Part shown: positions 1-12,600 of the stretch, piece after piece
How positions within the stretch are numbered: position 1 is the first letter of the stretch
Layout: every line of letters begins with the position of its first letter
Assembly (NCBI RefSeq): GCF_000002235.5
Contig: NW_022145601.1
Span: 8,247,660-8,311,659, forward strand
Direction of reading: 5' to 3'
Origin: Strongylocentrotus purpuratus
Lineage: Eukaryota; Echinodermata; Echinoidea; Camarodonta; Strongylocentrotidae
DNA length: 64,000 nucleotides
Made by a program: the position numbers and the translations under genes
Notes under the pieces: generated by a model
What the model was told of the DNA's origin: nothing
Database searches by the model: none
The model's input: only the letters and a program-made list of their open reading frames with translations

Positions 1-7
1 CATCAAA

Positions 8-961
8 ATGAATGAAAGTACGGAACCAGCTCTTTTTGCACATCATCAATTTGCTGGCAAAATAGTTGTCATGGTATGTATTACTCCTTTTCTACCTTGC
101 GTCATCGTCGGCAACGCCCTGTTAGTGTTAGCAGTTTACAGACAGTACAGCCTCCGAACACCAACAAATGCCATTATTGTGAGCCTTGCTATCTCTAATC
201 TCCTTGACGCCCTTGTTGGGATTCCACTATATGTGTATGCATCCGTCTTTAAATTCTATGCATTGTGCTTAGCTGAAGAAAATACTCTTTACTATACTCT
301 ACCCTTCAGTGCACTATCTGGTGTTTCGTTTTTTCACATTGTGGTGTTGACTGCAGATCGATTCATAGCTGTTACGAAGCCGTTACGTTATGCCAGCCTG
401 GTGACGTATAGACGCATTGCCATCGTCCTGGGATGTCTTTGGCTTCTTAGTATTTTGATGAACACCGCCCGATCTGTTAGCTTAGCGCATGGATCACATA
501 CAAGTCAAGACCAGAATGAAACGGACTGTGGGGCTCCTTTAACTGGGACGACGACCGTTACCTTCACCTGGTTGATATTTTGTGTGATCGTAATTTTAAT
601 GGTTGCGCTGCTTGCCATCAATGCTTTGATTCTTCACATCGCAGTGAAACAAGCGAGAAAGATTGCGAGTCAAAGAGTGATCATCCAGTTCCAACAGCAG
701 CAACTCCCAGTACAAGATGACCGATTGAAAGCATTTAAGACTATCTCCCTTGTCGTGGCAGTCTTCATTATCTTCTGGTTTCCGTATCCCCTGTTTCTCA
801 TATTACAGCTTATAACGTACCAATCACCTTTTTATCTCATGGTATACAACCATTCATTCCTGGTATTGCATACAATAAGTTTGGTTGTTAATCCTATCAT
901 CTACGGCTTTAGAGATCGGGCTTTTCGAAAGGCCTTTCAAAATATATTGCGTCAATTGTGA
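8..961 (+). CDS. Family-A class A GPCR, copy A1 (317 aa, intact, single exon)
   Basis: Seven-pass plasma-membrane receptor of the rhodopsin class; ligand unknown. Visible landmarks: sequon NES at residue 2, TM1 with GN at 35-36, loop RTPTN at 50-54, TM2 with N64 where most class A receptors have Asp2.50, DRF (117-119) in place of DRY, FWFP (256-259) in TM6, NPIIY (295-299) in TM7, and basic helix 8 (301-314). C87 and C174 could form the extracellular disulfide, although C87 lies 31 residues before R118 rather than the usual 25. An extra sequon NET at 170 is seen only in this copy. The start follows the copies in which the upstream sequence is visible. Only 7 bases precede it here, so the promoter is outside the window. 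The copy is nearly identical to A5 (about four differences). The loop style resembles adenosine or biogenic-amine receptors, but it is best called an orphan, possibly chemosensory, receptor. Confidence 0.9.
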   Translation: MNESTEPALFAHHQFAGKIVVMVCITPFLPCVIVGNALLVLAVYRQYSLRTPTNAIIVSLAISNLLDALVGIPLYVYASVFKFYALCLAEENTLYYTLPFSALSGVSFFHIVVLTADRFIAVTKPLRYASLVTYRRIAIVLGCLWLLSILMNTARSVSLAHGSHTSQDQNETDCGAPLTGTTTVTFTWLIFCVIVILMVALLAINALILHIAVKQARKIASQRVIIQFQQQQLPVQDDRLKAFKTISLVVAVFIIFWFPYPLFLILQLITYQSPFYLMVYNHSFLVLHTISLVVNPIIYGFRDRAFRKAFQNILRQL

Positions 962-1202
962 ATAACGTAATAAACTTTCGAAGTTCGTCGTAACCCCTCC
1001 GACGCCATTTTAGCGTGTGATCTATCCAGTTTCACATCAAAGGGGCACAATTTGTTTTGGAAGTAACTTAACATTTTTGCAAAACGTTAATTTACCGTAC
1101 ATGTTGTAATCATAACCATGTGAGAACCTAAAAACTACAAACTTGACTGATGGCCTGTCAGAAGTAGCCGGAATAGCAGTAGCTCTAACTTGGTTCATCG
1201 CA

Positions 1203-1224
1203 TACACACTTAAAATAGTTGGGC
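1203..1224 (+). repeat. Left TIR of the CACTA-like element with TA target duplication
   Basis: TA at 1203-1204, then CACACTTAAAATAGTTGGGC from 1205. It matches the inverted right end with a few differences. The flank cgca before the TA is found joined to tggttg at 53203-53212, which is the empty site. Confidence 0.85.
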
Positions 1225-1542
1225 AAAAAAATGCCCAACTTTTAACCAACACTGAGCAACATACGGTCCACACAACTATTGGTTAAAATCTGCCCAACTG
1301 ATGTTGGGTAATCAGTTTGCTATGTGGTTGGGCAAATTAAATTGCCCATCAGTTGGTGACCCATCATATTTTACCCAACTCTACAATTGCCTAACAGTTG
1401 GTTATATTTTCAGTTGGGTAATTTCTTGCCCAACCAATTTTACCCAGTTAGATATTGCCCAACCTTCTATTTGCCCAACTTTTGAGTAAGTTTAATGTTG
1501 GTTAATTAAATGCCCAACCAGTTTTTACCCAACTCCCAGTTT

Positions 1543-2311
1543 GCCCAACTATCAAAACACCCATCTATTGGGTAATAATTGCTCAACAATTTCTCTGCAA
1601 CATCCATTTGCCCAACTCTCAAAACACCCATCTATTGAGTAATAATTGCTCAACAATTTCTCCACAATATCCATTTGCCCAACTATCAAAACACCCATCT
1701 ATTGGGTAATAATTGCTCAACTATTTCTCCACAATATCCATTTGCCCAACTATCAAAACACCCATCTATTGGGTAATAATTGCTCAACTATTTCTCCACA
1801 ATATCCATTTGCCCAACTCTCAAAACACCCATCTATTGGGTAATAATTGCTCAACAATTTCTTCGCAATATCCAGTTGCCCAACTCTCAAAACACCCATC
1901 TATTGGGTAATAATTGCTCAACAATTTCTCCGCAATATCCATTTGCCCAACTCTCAAAACAACCATCTATTGGATAATAATTGCTCAACAATTTCTCCGC
2001 AATATCCATTTGCCCAACTCTCAAAACACCCATCTATTGGGTAATAATTGCTCAACTATTTCTCCACAATATCCATTTGCCCAACTATCAAAACACCCAT
2101 CTATTGGGTAATAATTGCTCAACTATTTCTCCACAATATCCATTTGCCCAACTATCAAAACAACCATCTATTGGGTAATAATTGCTCAACTATTTCTCCA
2201 CAATATCCATTTGCCCAACTCTTTAATTCGTCTGTTGGATAATCATTGCTCAACATTTTTTCCATAACATCTATTTGCTCAACTCTTTTTCTCATCTAAA
2301 GGGTAATAATT
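1543..2311 (+). repeat. Left subterminal 67-bp tandem array (about 11 copies)
   Basis: Units starting gcccaact recur every 67 bp (1543, 1610, 1677, 1744 and on to about 2213), with a degenerate last unit. Each unit holds gcccaact, then attgggtaataattg. The stretch 1225-1542 before it carries the same TTGGGTAA and TGCCCAAC words without strict periodicity. In CACTA elements such subterminal arrays are binding sites for an element-encoded protein. The overlapping 64-65 aa frames here are products of the repeat, not genes. Confidence 0.9.
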
Positions 2312-3603
2312 GCTTAACTGAAACACAAATAACATACACAGTAAACACATGTTGTTGTTTTCATCAGAAACGTAAAAACAAAACTTGTTAACATCAACTA
2401 CAACATTACAATTTTTGGTGAAAAAAATACAATCTTTTAAAAAAAGTAAATGCAAATATAGCCCCTTTTGGTGCACCATGACAACTTTGATGTACACTGT
2501 ATGTATCCCATGTACTCTGATTTCATACATGAATATGTGCATCATATATATTTTGTGGGTGTGGCATAGTGTTCATTTATCCTGACACACCAATACTCTG
2601 CCTTAGAGTGTTACACATGCACACATTTTTTTGAAGTGAAAACAAAAGAGGAAATAAATTCAAATCCCTCTAGATTATTTGACATGTGCAGAAGTACCAC
2701 ATGAAAGTTTGGCTATCTGTGATGGTGAACAGGTACTGATCAAATAACAAGGATACACACTGCCTACTATAACTTTTTGATTAGATTAAAGACAACAAAA
2801 ATCAATTGACCCTACCTGCTATACTCAGTTTGATTGATTTTATTGATATTATCAATAATATCAATACAATTTTGCAAAATGTAGATGAAAATGTTGACTT
2901 CTCTACTTCTGCTTTGCGCGATGTAAATTAATGCATGCAGTCCATTCAGCAGAGAGTTCAGCGTAGGGTCAATGGACGATACACATTACATGAAAATTAA
3001 TGGTATATGTAATTTACAATCATATACCCCACTTGCTGTTTTAAACGCAGAAAATATCATAGCTCATGTTTTATGAAGAAATATATCATTTTGATGTACG
3101 AGTTATGAAACAGTACTCTTGGGATTAAAACCAAACACGATAAGCATTTGTATACGCCAGTGCAAAAGATTTATAGCCAATAATATGTTTTGTATTTATA
3201 CTTGGCATATATTCATTTGTTTTCTTAAACTTTCAAGGTGGGGATGTTAAGCAATGATTGGGATAAAACAATTAGGCCTTTATCATTTTTAAAATGTACA
3301 CAAAGACTTCTGCTGTGTATAAATTCACTCTTTTTTTTATATTATTCAGCGATCCTCACCCCACCCTCAAATCTTCAGTCTTACACAAACATGTATAAAT
3401 TATGTAAAATAATGTGCTGAATCCAACTCATAACAGTTTGTCTTTAAGGTTATTTTGTCCAAAATAATACTTTTTTCCAGTTTTTTTTCTCCCAAAATAA
3501 ACTGGTTCAAGTAGCCAAAATGTGCTAAACGATGATGTGTCAGTTTCATCTGTAGGAAATATATCACCAGTAATCATCCTTGGCGTGAACACATCATGAT
3601 GGC
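2312..3603. other. Transposon non-coding segment downstream of the SAM-like gene
   Basis: AT-rich sequence between the left repeat array and the stop codon of the SAM-like gene (minus strand). It should contain that gene's 3' UTR. I see no convincing polyadenylation signal close to the stop and no further coding exon. A short palindromic AT stretch (attgatattatcaataatatcaat) lies near 2835-2865. Confidence 0.4.
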
Positions 3604-6600
3604 TTATGGCATGTTCATGAAGGCTCGGACCTCCCGCAGCTTTGGTGTAAGATGCTCCCCATCGGTAAACTGGAACACCACAATCTGGAGAAATTTCCAA
3701 ACAGAACAGCTTTGCGGCTGATATTCGATATCCATCACATAAAGTGCCTTAAAGCACAAGTCGACTGCTTTAAGCAGTGTTGCGGCAGGAAGTATCTTCC
3801 TCTCTACTACGACGTACGTCTGTATTGGTGTGAGAATGTTCCCACGCACAACAACAAATGGCTGTGACCTGACTGCTTCATCAATGTTATCAACATAAGT
3901 CTGGATGTCGAGAACCTCCTGTAGTCCAAAGAGAAATCAAGAAGAAATCATTTGTAATTATATGGATTGATATATATATATTTGATGCTTGTCGAATGCT
4001 TCTGCTTATGAATCCACAATCACCTACAGGACACCCAAATTTGTTTATGCATGTTCATCCCTGTCCCATCAAAACATTACTGGGTATTCTTAAATATCCC
4101 TGCGGCAAAGGTCAACTGTACCCAAACTGGTCACGTTCAGAGCATTACATCAACTAAGCTGGAAGGCATATACAGCCTGTTAATATAAGCATGCATTTTT
4201 CACATGTCATTTGCAAGTTAAAGGACTTGCTTGCATTCATGAGTGAAATGCGATGTGATGACAAATCTGAGGCCATTTGTAGTTGTACCACAGATAATGA
4301 CGAACTGACTTATTAAGATTAAAGCGCCTAGTGTTGCCCCTGCAGGGCCTCCTTGGGGACCAGCGTGCCCATTACTAGGAACTTGAAAATGGTTGCTTTT
4401 CAAGTTTTACACAAATAAAATGTTATGGCAATGCCTTATCTGGTAAGAACATAGGTATTGCATTTCAACCTCAATTTCATCAGTTGTCCTAGGTTTGAAA
4501 CTCTTAACAAATTAACTATTGAATTTGTTTGTAATGAAATATGATTACTATGGCAAGATTTTAAACACAAACCAAAATATATGCCTTACATGTCATTACT
4601 TTACCACCTCCCCAGCACATATACTTACTGGTTGAACGTCAATGAAGGACGACAATGTTTCTGCAGTGGTGTACGTTCCTCTCTTGGAATCTTTCCTTCC
4701 TCGGAACAAGACTGGGAGCATGTAGAATCCAAGATTGCTCTTTTCCTCTAAAAAGAGGGAAACAATGAAAGAGTTAAGTAATTAAGTCCCAATTACATAT
4801 GAAGAAAAGGTGCAACAGCAAACAGGTCAATTATGGAACATCTTACAAAATGTACAGTTATATACAGCAAATTAAAAAAAAACGGTCGAATACAACAATT
4901 ATTTTCTACAAATATGGGTAAAATCACTCAACGTAAATGTCAGTCAGTAATTTGGAGCTCAGCTTTCTTAGTAAAGAAATCAAAATTGCACAAACTTCAG
5001 CATAGCCTTCCCAATGAGCTTTAAACCACCATCCCCACCCCAAAAAGCAAACAAACAAAACAAGCAAGTAAAAGTATGCTAAACCTTTGTCATGGAATCA
5101 TGTTTTTATCATATGTTGTACATGTATTATATGTTTCAGAGCACTTTTATTTATTTCAGTTCAATTCCTTACAGGGGGGATATTAGACTCAATGTTTGGT
5201 CCTGGCCACAAAAATAAACATCATATAGTGTAATTGAAATAAATTCTTTTGACTTTCTCTCAAGTCATTTTCACTAATACTGTCAAATGTGTATTCTGAC
5301 ACCACATACCAAGACTGAGTTTCCCAGGGTCATGAATGTTTTCGAATTCGGCTCTTGCACTTCTCCAGTTGCCAGTTTTCTCGGTGAAGTCCACTACTTT
5401 GTTACAGAATGTGGGCCACTTCTGGTACAGTGCGTTTGCTTTCTCTGGGAACAATTCTGCAAAATCTCCTTCAATCTGTAATTGTTAGGATAGTTATAGA
5501 AGCCAGATGAAAGGTAGGATATCTTTCATTTGCATCTTCTCTTTACCATTTTGCAAGGATTTGAATGGTACACACTAACAATTATCGGTTCAATAGGGAT
5601 GCACGATTTCTGTAGGACCGTGTATCTCAGATTGTTAAACGATCCCTTTAAGGAGACTGCTAAAGTAAACCTGCCCATGCAACCAAAAAACAAAAAAGTT
5701 ACTTCTCAAAACATGCGACTCTAGTTTAATTTAATGTCCTTTCTTGTCACATGCAGAAGAAAAATCAAGGTCCACATACCATTCCAGCATCGAGAAGTCT
5801 GGGATATGTGGTAAGAATGTTCTTCACACAACAGTCACTTCTCTTGATCCAGTCATGTCTTTTTGTTGCTGTTTGTTTCATGTAGTCCTTCACCATGTCC
5901 TCTGGCTCCTTGTTGTTACGCAGCCATTCTTCCATTGTCGTGATGTTATCATCGTTCACAGACTCAAGATCAGTATCTCCTGGATATAATGCAACAGAAC
6001 AATCAACAATTAGCATGTATCAACAAGTTTTTGATGATTGTATTGGAAGGGGGGTTTTAGTTGGCATTGCTCATGCCCCACCAGTTTGTTATGGCACAGC
6101 ATGACTTCATCAGACGGATCTGAATAACTCATAACTTTAACTATATGAAAAAGTAGCCAGAATACCTTGCTTTTGAGACTCTGCCTCGTCTTCAGCTACT
6201 GGTACCCTCAGGGACTTCTCCTTTTTTCTGACATACCTCAGATGCTCCTCCAGGTAGCCTGTTGCTGGCCGTCCCTTGGCCCCCACGCAGTACCAGGCCT
6301 CCTGCTCAAATAAATTAAAATTCCTTCATAATTCAACTTCAAAAACAGTAATGCTCAACAACATTTGTTAAACATTAATAATAATCAAATAAAAGCACAA
6401 TAAAATTCCAGTGTAAACTGTACATTTACATATTTTGTTACATATGTCAGTGTTTGCAATAACAAGGTTTGTCCTCTTAAGTACCTATTTCTAACTGCAC
6501 ACTGTTATATTCCAGCAATGTCATCAAGTCATTGCAAAAACAAAGTGAATGATGGATAATTCTGTGAATATCCATTACTCAATGGCATGCAGACAAAAGT

Positions 6601-9600
6601 CTAAATATTAAGAGATGTGTCATTACTGGATAATATAACTTATAAACAAGTGGTAAAAATAAACAAAAATATTGCACGATTTAGTGATTGATGCCATATT
6701 AGCTTTTCATTATTTGTAAGCTTTTCAGGCCTGTCTACTGTCAAATTTACTATTGCCAAAGATGCTCTTATAATGCTTGTGATAATGTGATACAACATGC
6801 AATTGATTGAGCATCTCCAATATAATAAATACAAGAATAACAAAATTGAGGAAGCTTCATAGCAAGTTACACAAAATAATATGATCCAGTATTCCAAAAG
6901 TTATTGCATAAACACATAATTTATTTGATTTAGACCTTAAAGTAGCTTATTGCTTCTGGCTCAAACAGAAACTTCTCATAAAATTTCACTTTCTTGTAAA
7001 TGGGGTCTATGGGGTAGGGACAGATGGAGGTATGGATGGACAACCTAAGAATTAAGGCACCTCCAAGTAATAAATGCCCGCTGTGGTAAGAATCAATCCA
7101 TAAATCAGTCCAGAAAAAAGTGGTGATCTGAGCCATACCTGAGGTCACATATATTAAGGAAAGCAATTCATGGACAGGACTTACATAGCCAAGTGGAGAT
7201 TCTGGATCTTTTAAGAAAGGAAAGCTTGTCACAATGGCATGGGCCATTGATGCCTTCACAAATGAGCTTGGCTTGGTACCATACTCCCGTATCAGGTACT
7301 GAGTCAACATATCCACAACAGTATGCCGGTCCCTTTTGCTGCAGAGATTTGTAGCATTGATGTTCCTTAATGCTGCTCTTCCCATGGTGGTCTCTCTCAA
7401 TATACAAGCAATGTTCTGCAACAGATAAAGGATTTTTTTTTTAAAGATCAGTAAATTCAGAATAAACAAGTGAAATGTGACAGCATGCAGTCGGTGGGTA
7501 TATCTCTGGCTGTCCGACCTCCTACAATAAGCCCATCATAAATCACTCACTGGGCATTCCTTGCAAACTTTGTTCTGATAAAAAATTTCAATGAAACCTT
7601 GAAACTGACCTTAGACTAGCTTAAAACCCATAACCCCAACCAAACATTTTCCATAACATTCCTTTATTCATTCATACCAAAATGTACCTACCAAATCATA
7701 TCACTAGCCATTCTGCAGATGTAGAAATAAAATGGTATTTTTAGTAAAAACTTGAATAACCTTTGAACTGACCTTTCACCTTTGAGCCCTGCTGCTTGTC
7801 AGAAATACTGACAGACAGATAACTCCAAGACATAATGCCTCCGGCACCCTTATGTGTTGGAGGCATAAAAACTGATGAATGATGGTGACTCGACATGCCC
7901 ACTCTTCAATTGTATCAGCCCACTATATACATAAACTTACGAAATGCACTTTCTTGACCCGTTTCAGGGGAGGATGTTGATCAGGACTCTTGGATTCTGG
8001 GGAGTCGTAAAGTGGCGTATCCAAACTGGGCTGGGAAGGGCTTTGTCTGGGACTCCACTCACTTCCTGTTACACAAGAGAGATCTGAGCAGTCATCTAAG
8101 GAGAACACTGATGGGCTTCTTGTCGACGTTGATGCTTGTTCCATGCTTTGTTGATTTGCAGCATGATACTACAATAAATAAATGAAAAATAATTGAACTT
8201 TCAATGTACATGTAAATGACTGATTATTTTTTACATTATTAATGACACAAACAGCCCCAGGTTAGACTTTAGTATCAAGTTTATTCCTTGAAGGGGAAAA
8301 TCATTCTCACTGTTTCTGTACCCTTGTCCTATTTAAAGCAAACCCATAATTGAAAAGTGGTCACTCATGAGCCGAAGCTTCTTCAGTACATCTATAATAT
8401 AATAATATCCAGTTAGGAACTTTCACTTTAGGCAGGAACATGCATTGGTAAAAAATAGCACATTTCCGGGGCCTCAATGAAGTACATATGCTAGAAAAAC
8501 TTGGCATGAGTCATGGTACATTTAAGAAATTACAACATAATATGAATGAATGCAAATATAACAGACACATTTTCAGATACAGAAACAATGAAGTTAATAA
8601 CGAGTTAAAAAATTCAAACCAGATATTTACTGTAAAATTTTCATTGGAATAATCAAAATTTGTTAGCAAGTCAGTACAGATCGATCAAGGTTAGCTTCTT
8701 AGCTATTTTTTCAATCAAAATGTGTAGAATGATACACTAAGAACTGATTCATAGATATAATTGTAATTGGAATAACAGTTTCTTTCTTTTGCTTTGTTTT
8801 GGTTCTGTTCTCTAAGACAAAATTTGCAAGTGCACCTGTAATGTCTAGTTGTAAAAATATATCACTTGCTTGCAACGGGTTGCCTACACGTACCTTCTTG
8901 TTCCTAGATGAATGAATGGTGCACCACAATATACAAGCAGCGCCCTCTTCCACTATAGGACTGGACAGCATTGACTGGCCTGTGATCAAACAGGTCACAC
9001 CATTCAACAGCAGCTTGTGCTTCCTCTCTGCCCACCTGTACTGCAAATGCTTCAACATGTCTGTTGAAGTACAAGGTCTGATACAGCCGAAGGAGCAGAT
9101 ACAACTTTTCTTGCACCACTACAATATGCTGAACACGTCCAAACGTGGGTCCATCATCATCAGTCCAATATAGAAGTACATCAACACCTGCCCGGAACTC
9201 ATATCCATGAATGTCCACTTTCCCAGCAACTGTAACTTCGGTTCCCCTTCCACAGTTAATTTTTTTGCAAAGTGCCTCATCATCAAGTAGATCACCAAGC
9301 ATTGCTGCAGCTTGCTGTGACACATTGATATCTTGGCTATCCAGTGACTGATTTGATACTGACCTGTAGCACCGTGCCATTTGGTATCTGTTAGCCAATG
9401 TTTTGACAATGTTTTGGTAGTTGCAAGATACACTGGCAATCTGCTTGAAAGGTCTGTGCATTGCTTCAAAACGCAATGCTGAATACTGGGTCAGTGGCCC
9501 AAGGTGTTTCAGTGCACGTGGGTAATGCACAAGAAAGTGCTGCTTCGGAGTTAGACTAGCTTCAGGGAAGAGCTGCATGAAGAGCCTGTGGTGATCATCA

Positions 9601-12600
9601 ATCATTGCCTTCAGGACATAGATGGCAGACTTACTGATACTGGGACTCATAACGATTTTGAAGATGTCAATGATTGACAGTAAGAGTTCCCACTCATCAC
9701 ACATCTCATCAATCTTGTCTCCTAACATGAGAGGGATGTTGTATGCAAGGCACGTCATCTGTGCTGATGTCTGTCCACTGGCAGAATATGGATTCTTCAG
9801 TGATGCCTGCCTGATTGGGCTTGGTCTGTTTTTGCGGTCCACAAAGCCAAAATTGAATGAGGATATTCTACTGTTCACCTCATCCAGTGTTATGAAACCC
9901 TTCTGAACAAGTTTACTCAAAACAAGGTGCATTTCCAGGGGCAAGACTCCCTCTGTAAAATCATGCATTACATCTGGACATAAGTTTTGGGTGGAATGGT
10001 AGTAAGGCAATTCATTCAAAACTGTTGCATGCTTCAAGCCAGATTCTGACAAGGGCTTTTGAAGATCTGTATCATAGTTTATTTCATCACGGAGATATTG
10101 GGCATCCTCTTTTGGCTGTTTCTGAAGCAACGAGCGATGGCCTCTACAGAATCTACAGTAATAGTTGGCACGGAAACAGGTTGTACATCCCAGCATGGCA
10201 TGAATGCCAAGATTGTCCCCTACAACTTGGAATAAGTAGGGTTTGACCCTACCCTCAAACTCTTTGCACTTGATAGTGAGTCCATCAGTCCACATCTGCT
10301 GCAGATCATCCTTGATTACCTTCAAAACTTCTGAGATGCCATATTTACTCAAAAGCGGAGATGTGATCATAGCTGTGAGCATGATATTTTCCAGCCTAGC
10401 CTGGTATTTCCTGGGAAGGGATAACGCACTTGTATAAAAGGCACTTACCTTGTGTTTGCCGCGTTTTGACCCAAGCGGATTGGCTGTCTCAAACTCATCA
10501 TTGTACAACAACAGAGGCACTAAGAATTCACAGTCTTGTCTAGCAGTAGCTTCCTGCCTTTTATAATAGTGACCATCTTTGAATGAATACAAAACATCAT
10601 TATCTTTTGATCCTTTTTGAGACAGTATGGCGTTCATTACTCCTGGTCGCTCTAAGTATTGTTTAATAGTGTCAGCTAGTGGTATATATTGAAAGGTTTC
10701 TTTTTGTGTGCTTTGCAGTGGATCACCTGTCTTTTGATCAATTTTTGGTTTTAAGCAAGTTCCCAACAACACCTCACAAGGCTGAATGAAATCACCTTTC
10801 TCAGAGAAATATTTTTTCTGTTGAGTATCTGACATGAGCTCTGAAAATGGATTCTTTGAATTCTCGAATACATCTTGTATATCAGATCTCAGCTCACTGT
10901 TAGCTGCATATTGTGGCTCACTTAAGATATCCATCACATCCTGTTGCACAGTTTGTAACACAGAAATAACCAAATCTTGTGCGGTTTGAATGACCTTGTT
11001 GGTGTGTGAAGCAGGCACATTAGTCCTTGCCCTGAGTTCTGCTACAAACTTTGCTGCAATATCAGGTAGTCTCTCTGTTTGCGTTTCAAAAGAGACATCT
11101 TCCTGCTCACTGCTTTCTCCAACAAACAATGCCTTTTCCTGGTGCAGTTGTTCCAAATTCCCTTCAGTGTTGTTATTCTTTCCTAGAACAGATCCTTCAT
11201 AACAGGTTTCACTTTGGTGATCTGGAACTGCTTTTGTAGTTGTGCTTGACGTCTTTATCCGTGCAGCGTGCTTTGAAATGAGATGTTTTCTATATCCCGA
11301 TAATGTACGAAATGTTAGTCTACATGCCCCTTGCATGCATGTTATACTTACATTTTTTCCCCTGGTTGTTGTATGTGTGTATTTTAAATGATGGAATAGG
11401 CAAGAAATATCCCCCCTAATTAAATCAAGACACTGAAAGCATCTGTAACTATCCATAGTGAGATATTGTGCCACATCTAGGGCCTACCTCTGCACGCCAC
11501 CCAGCGAGAAACTTCAATCGAGGTCCAATCTTGGGTATGAAGGATGTGATTATACTTTCACTTAGAAGGGGAAGGGTTTCCACATCAACTTCATTTTCTG
11601 GAGAAGAAGAGGGAGAGATTGATAAATAAGGCTTAGTGCAGCATAAACTGATTGTTTTCATATAATACCACAAACACACGTATGGTTGCGCAAATTAAAC
11701 AAAAGTATATGTTTTAGATAATGATAAGCTGTAAACATTTGCTCATGTTCCAGCTAAAATATCTTCCATTTTGAATAAATCGCATAATCAATGTTTTCTT
11801 ATTCCACAAGGGTCTATGAAAATCTGAATTTTCAAATGCGATTTTCTCGAAAATTTGGTCTTCGTATAGAAAACTTACTTTTAGATCATACTAGCGAATT
11901 GTATCAACTAATTGCTATTTATTTTCAGGTGATGTTATTAACATCCACACAATCAAATTAAGAATGGAAACCTTTTCTAAAGTCATACTAGTAATCACCT
12001 TAGTTTAGTCAAATTGTGCCTAATTTTTAACAATGTAGGGGCCTATTTAAAGTATAAAGATTAGTTGCATCAGCAATGAATTTGATTTCAAAGAAAGTCA
12101 TTCAACTTACCAAATGAATCAGAATGATTTGAGAGTTAGCATAGAGGTCAATGTATGCTGATTGGTTAATTAACATTACTAATTCATTGATAATCATATG
12201 TGTCTTCTCCATGTGCACTGTCATGCCTATTACTTCAACTTTAAACTGCCATACCGGTAATTGTTTTTTTCAACCTTTTGCGGCTGCCATGATATTGTCT
12301 GCATTAGTAGCCATGTTTCTCAGCTTTAGTATGACAAATAACCTAGCTATATCTGACCAGGGTTTCTCAAAAAGTCTAGCACTCAAGCCTTTCACAGGCC
12401 ACTTACAGTACCATACAACCATATATAAATTATAGTGTGTTACCTTGAATAGAGGCAACTGACAATTGTTTATCCTAGAAAAGATAATTTGTGGTGTTTA
12501 ATAATTCTTTTGTACAGCTTATTGTTCAGTGGTGTGAAACATTAAAAAAAATGCATGTGCTGGAACATTTCACTGATATGAAGCAAAATAGGACAGTTAA

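Noticed and set aside
1646-2242. Eight overlapping 64-65 aa plus-strand frames with near-identical sequence
   Set aside because: They are the same 67-bp repeat read in rotating frames; no start context or family features.
1543-2311. CRISPR-like regular array
   Set aside because: Units are contiguous tandem repeats without variable spacers, in a eukaryotic transposon end.
8711-9058. 115-aa minus-strand frame overlapping the transposase end
   Set aside because: Shifted shadow of the transposase 3' end. A GTACGT donor exists near 8890, but the transposase has a natural C-terminus at 8904.
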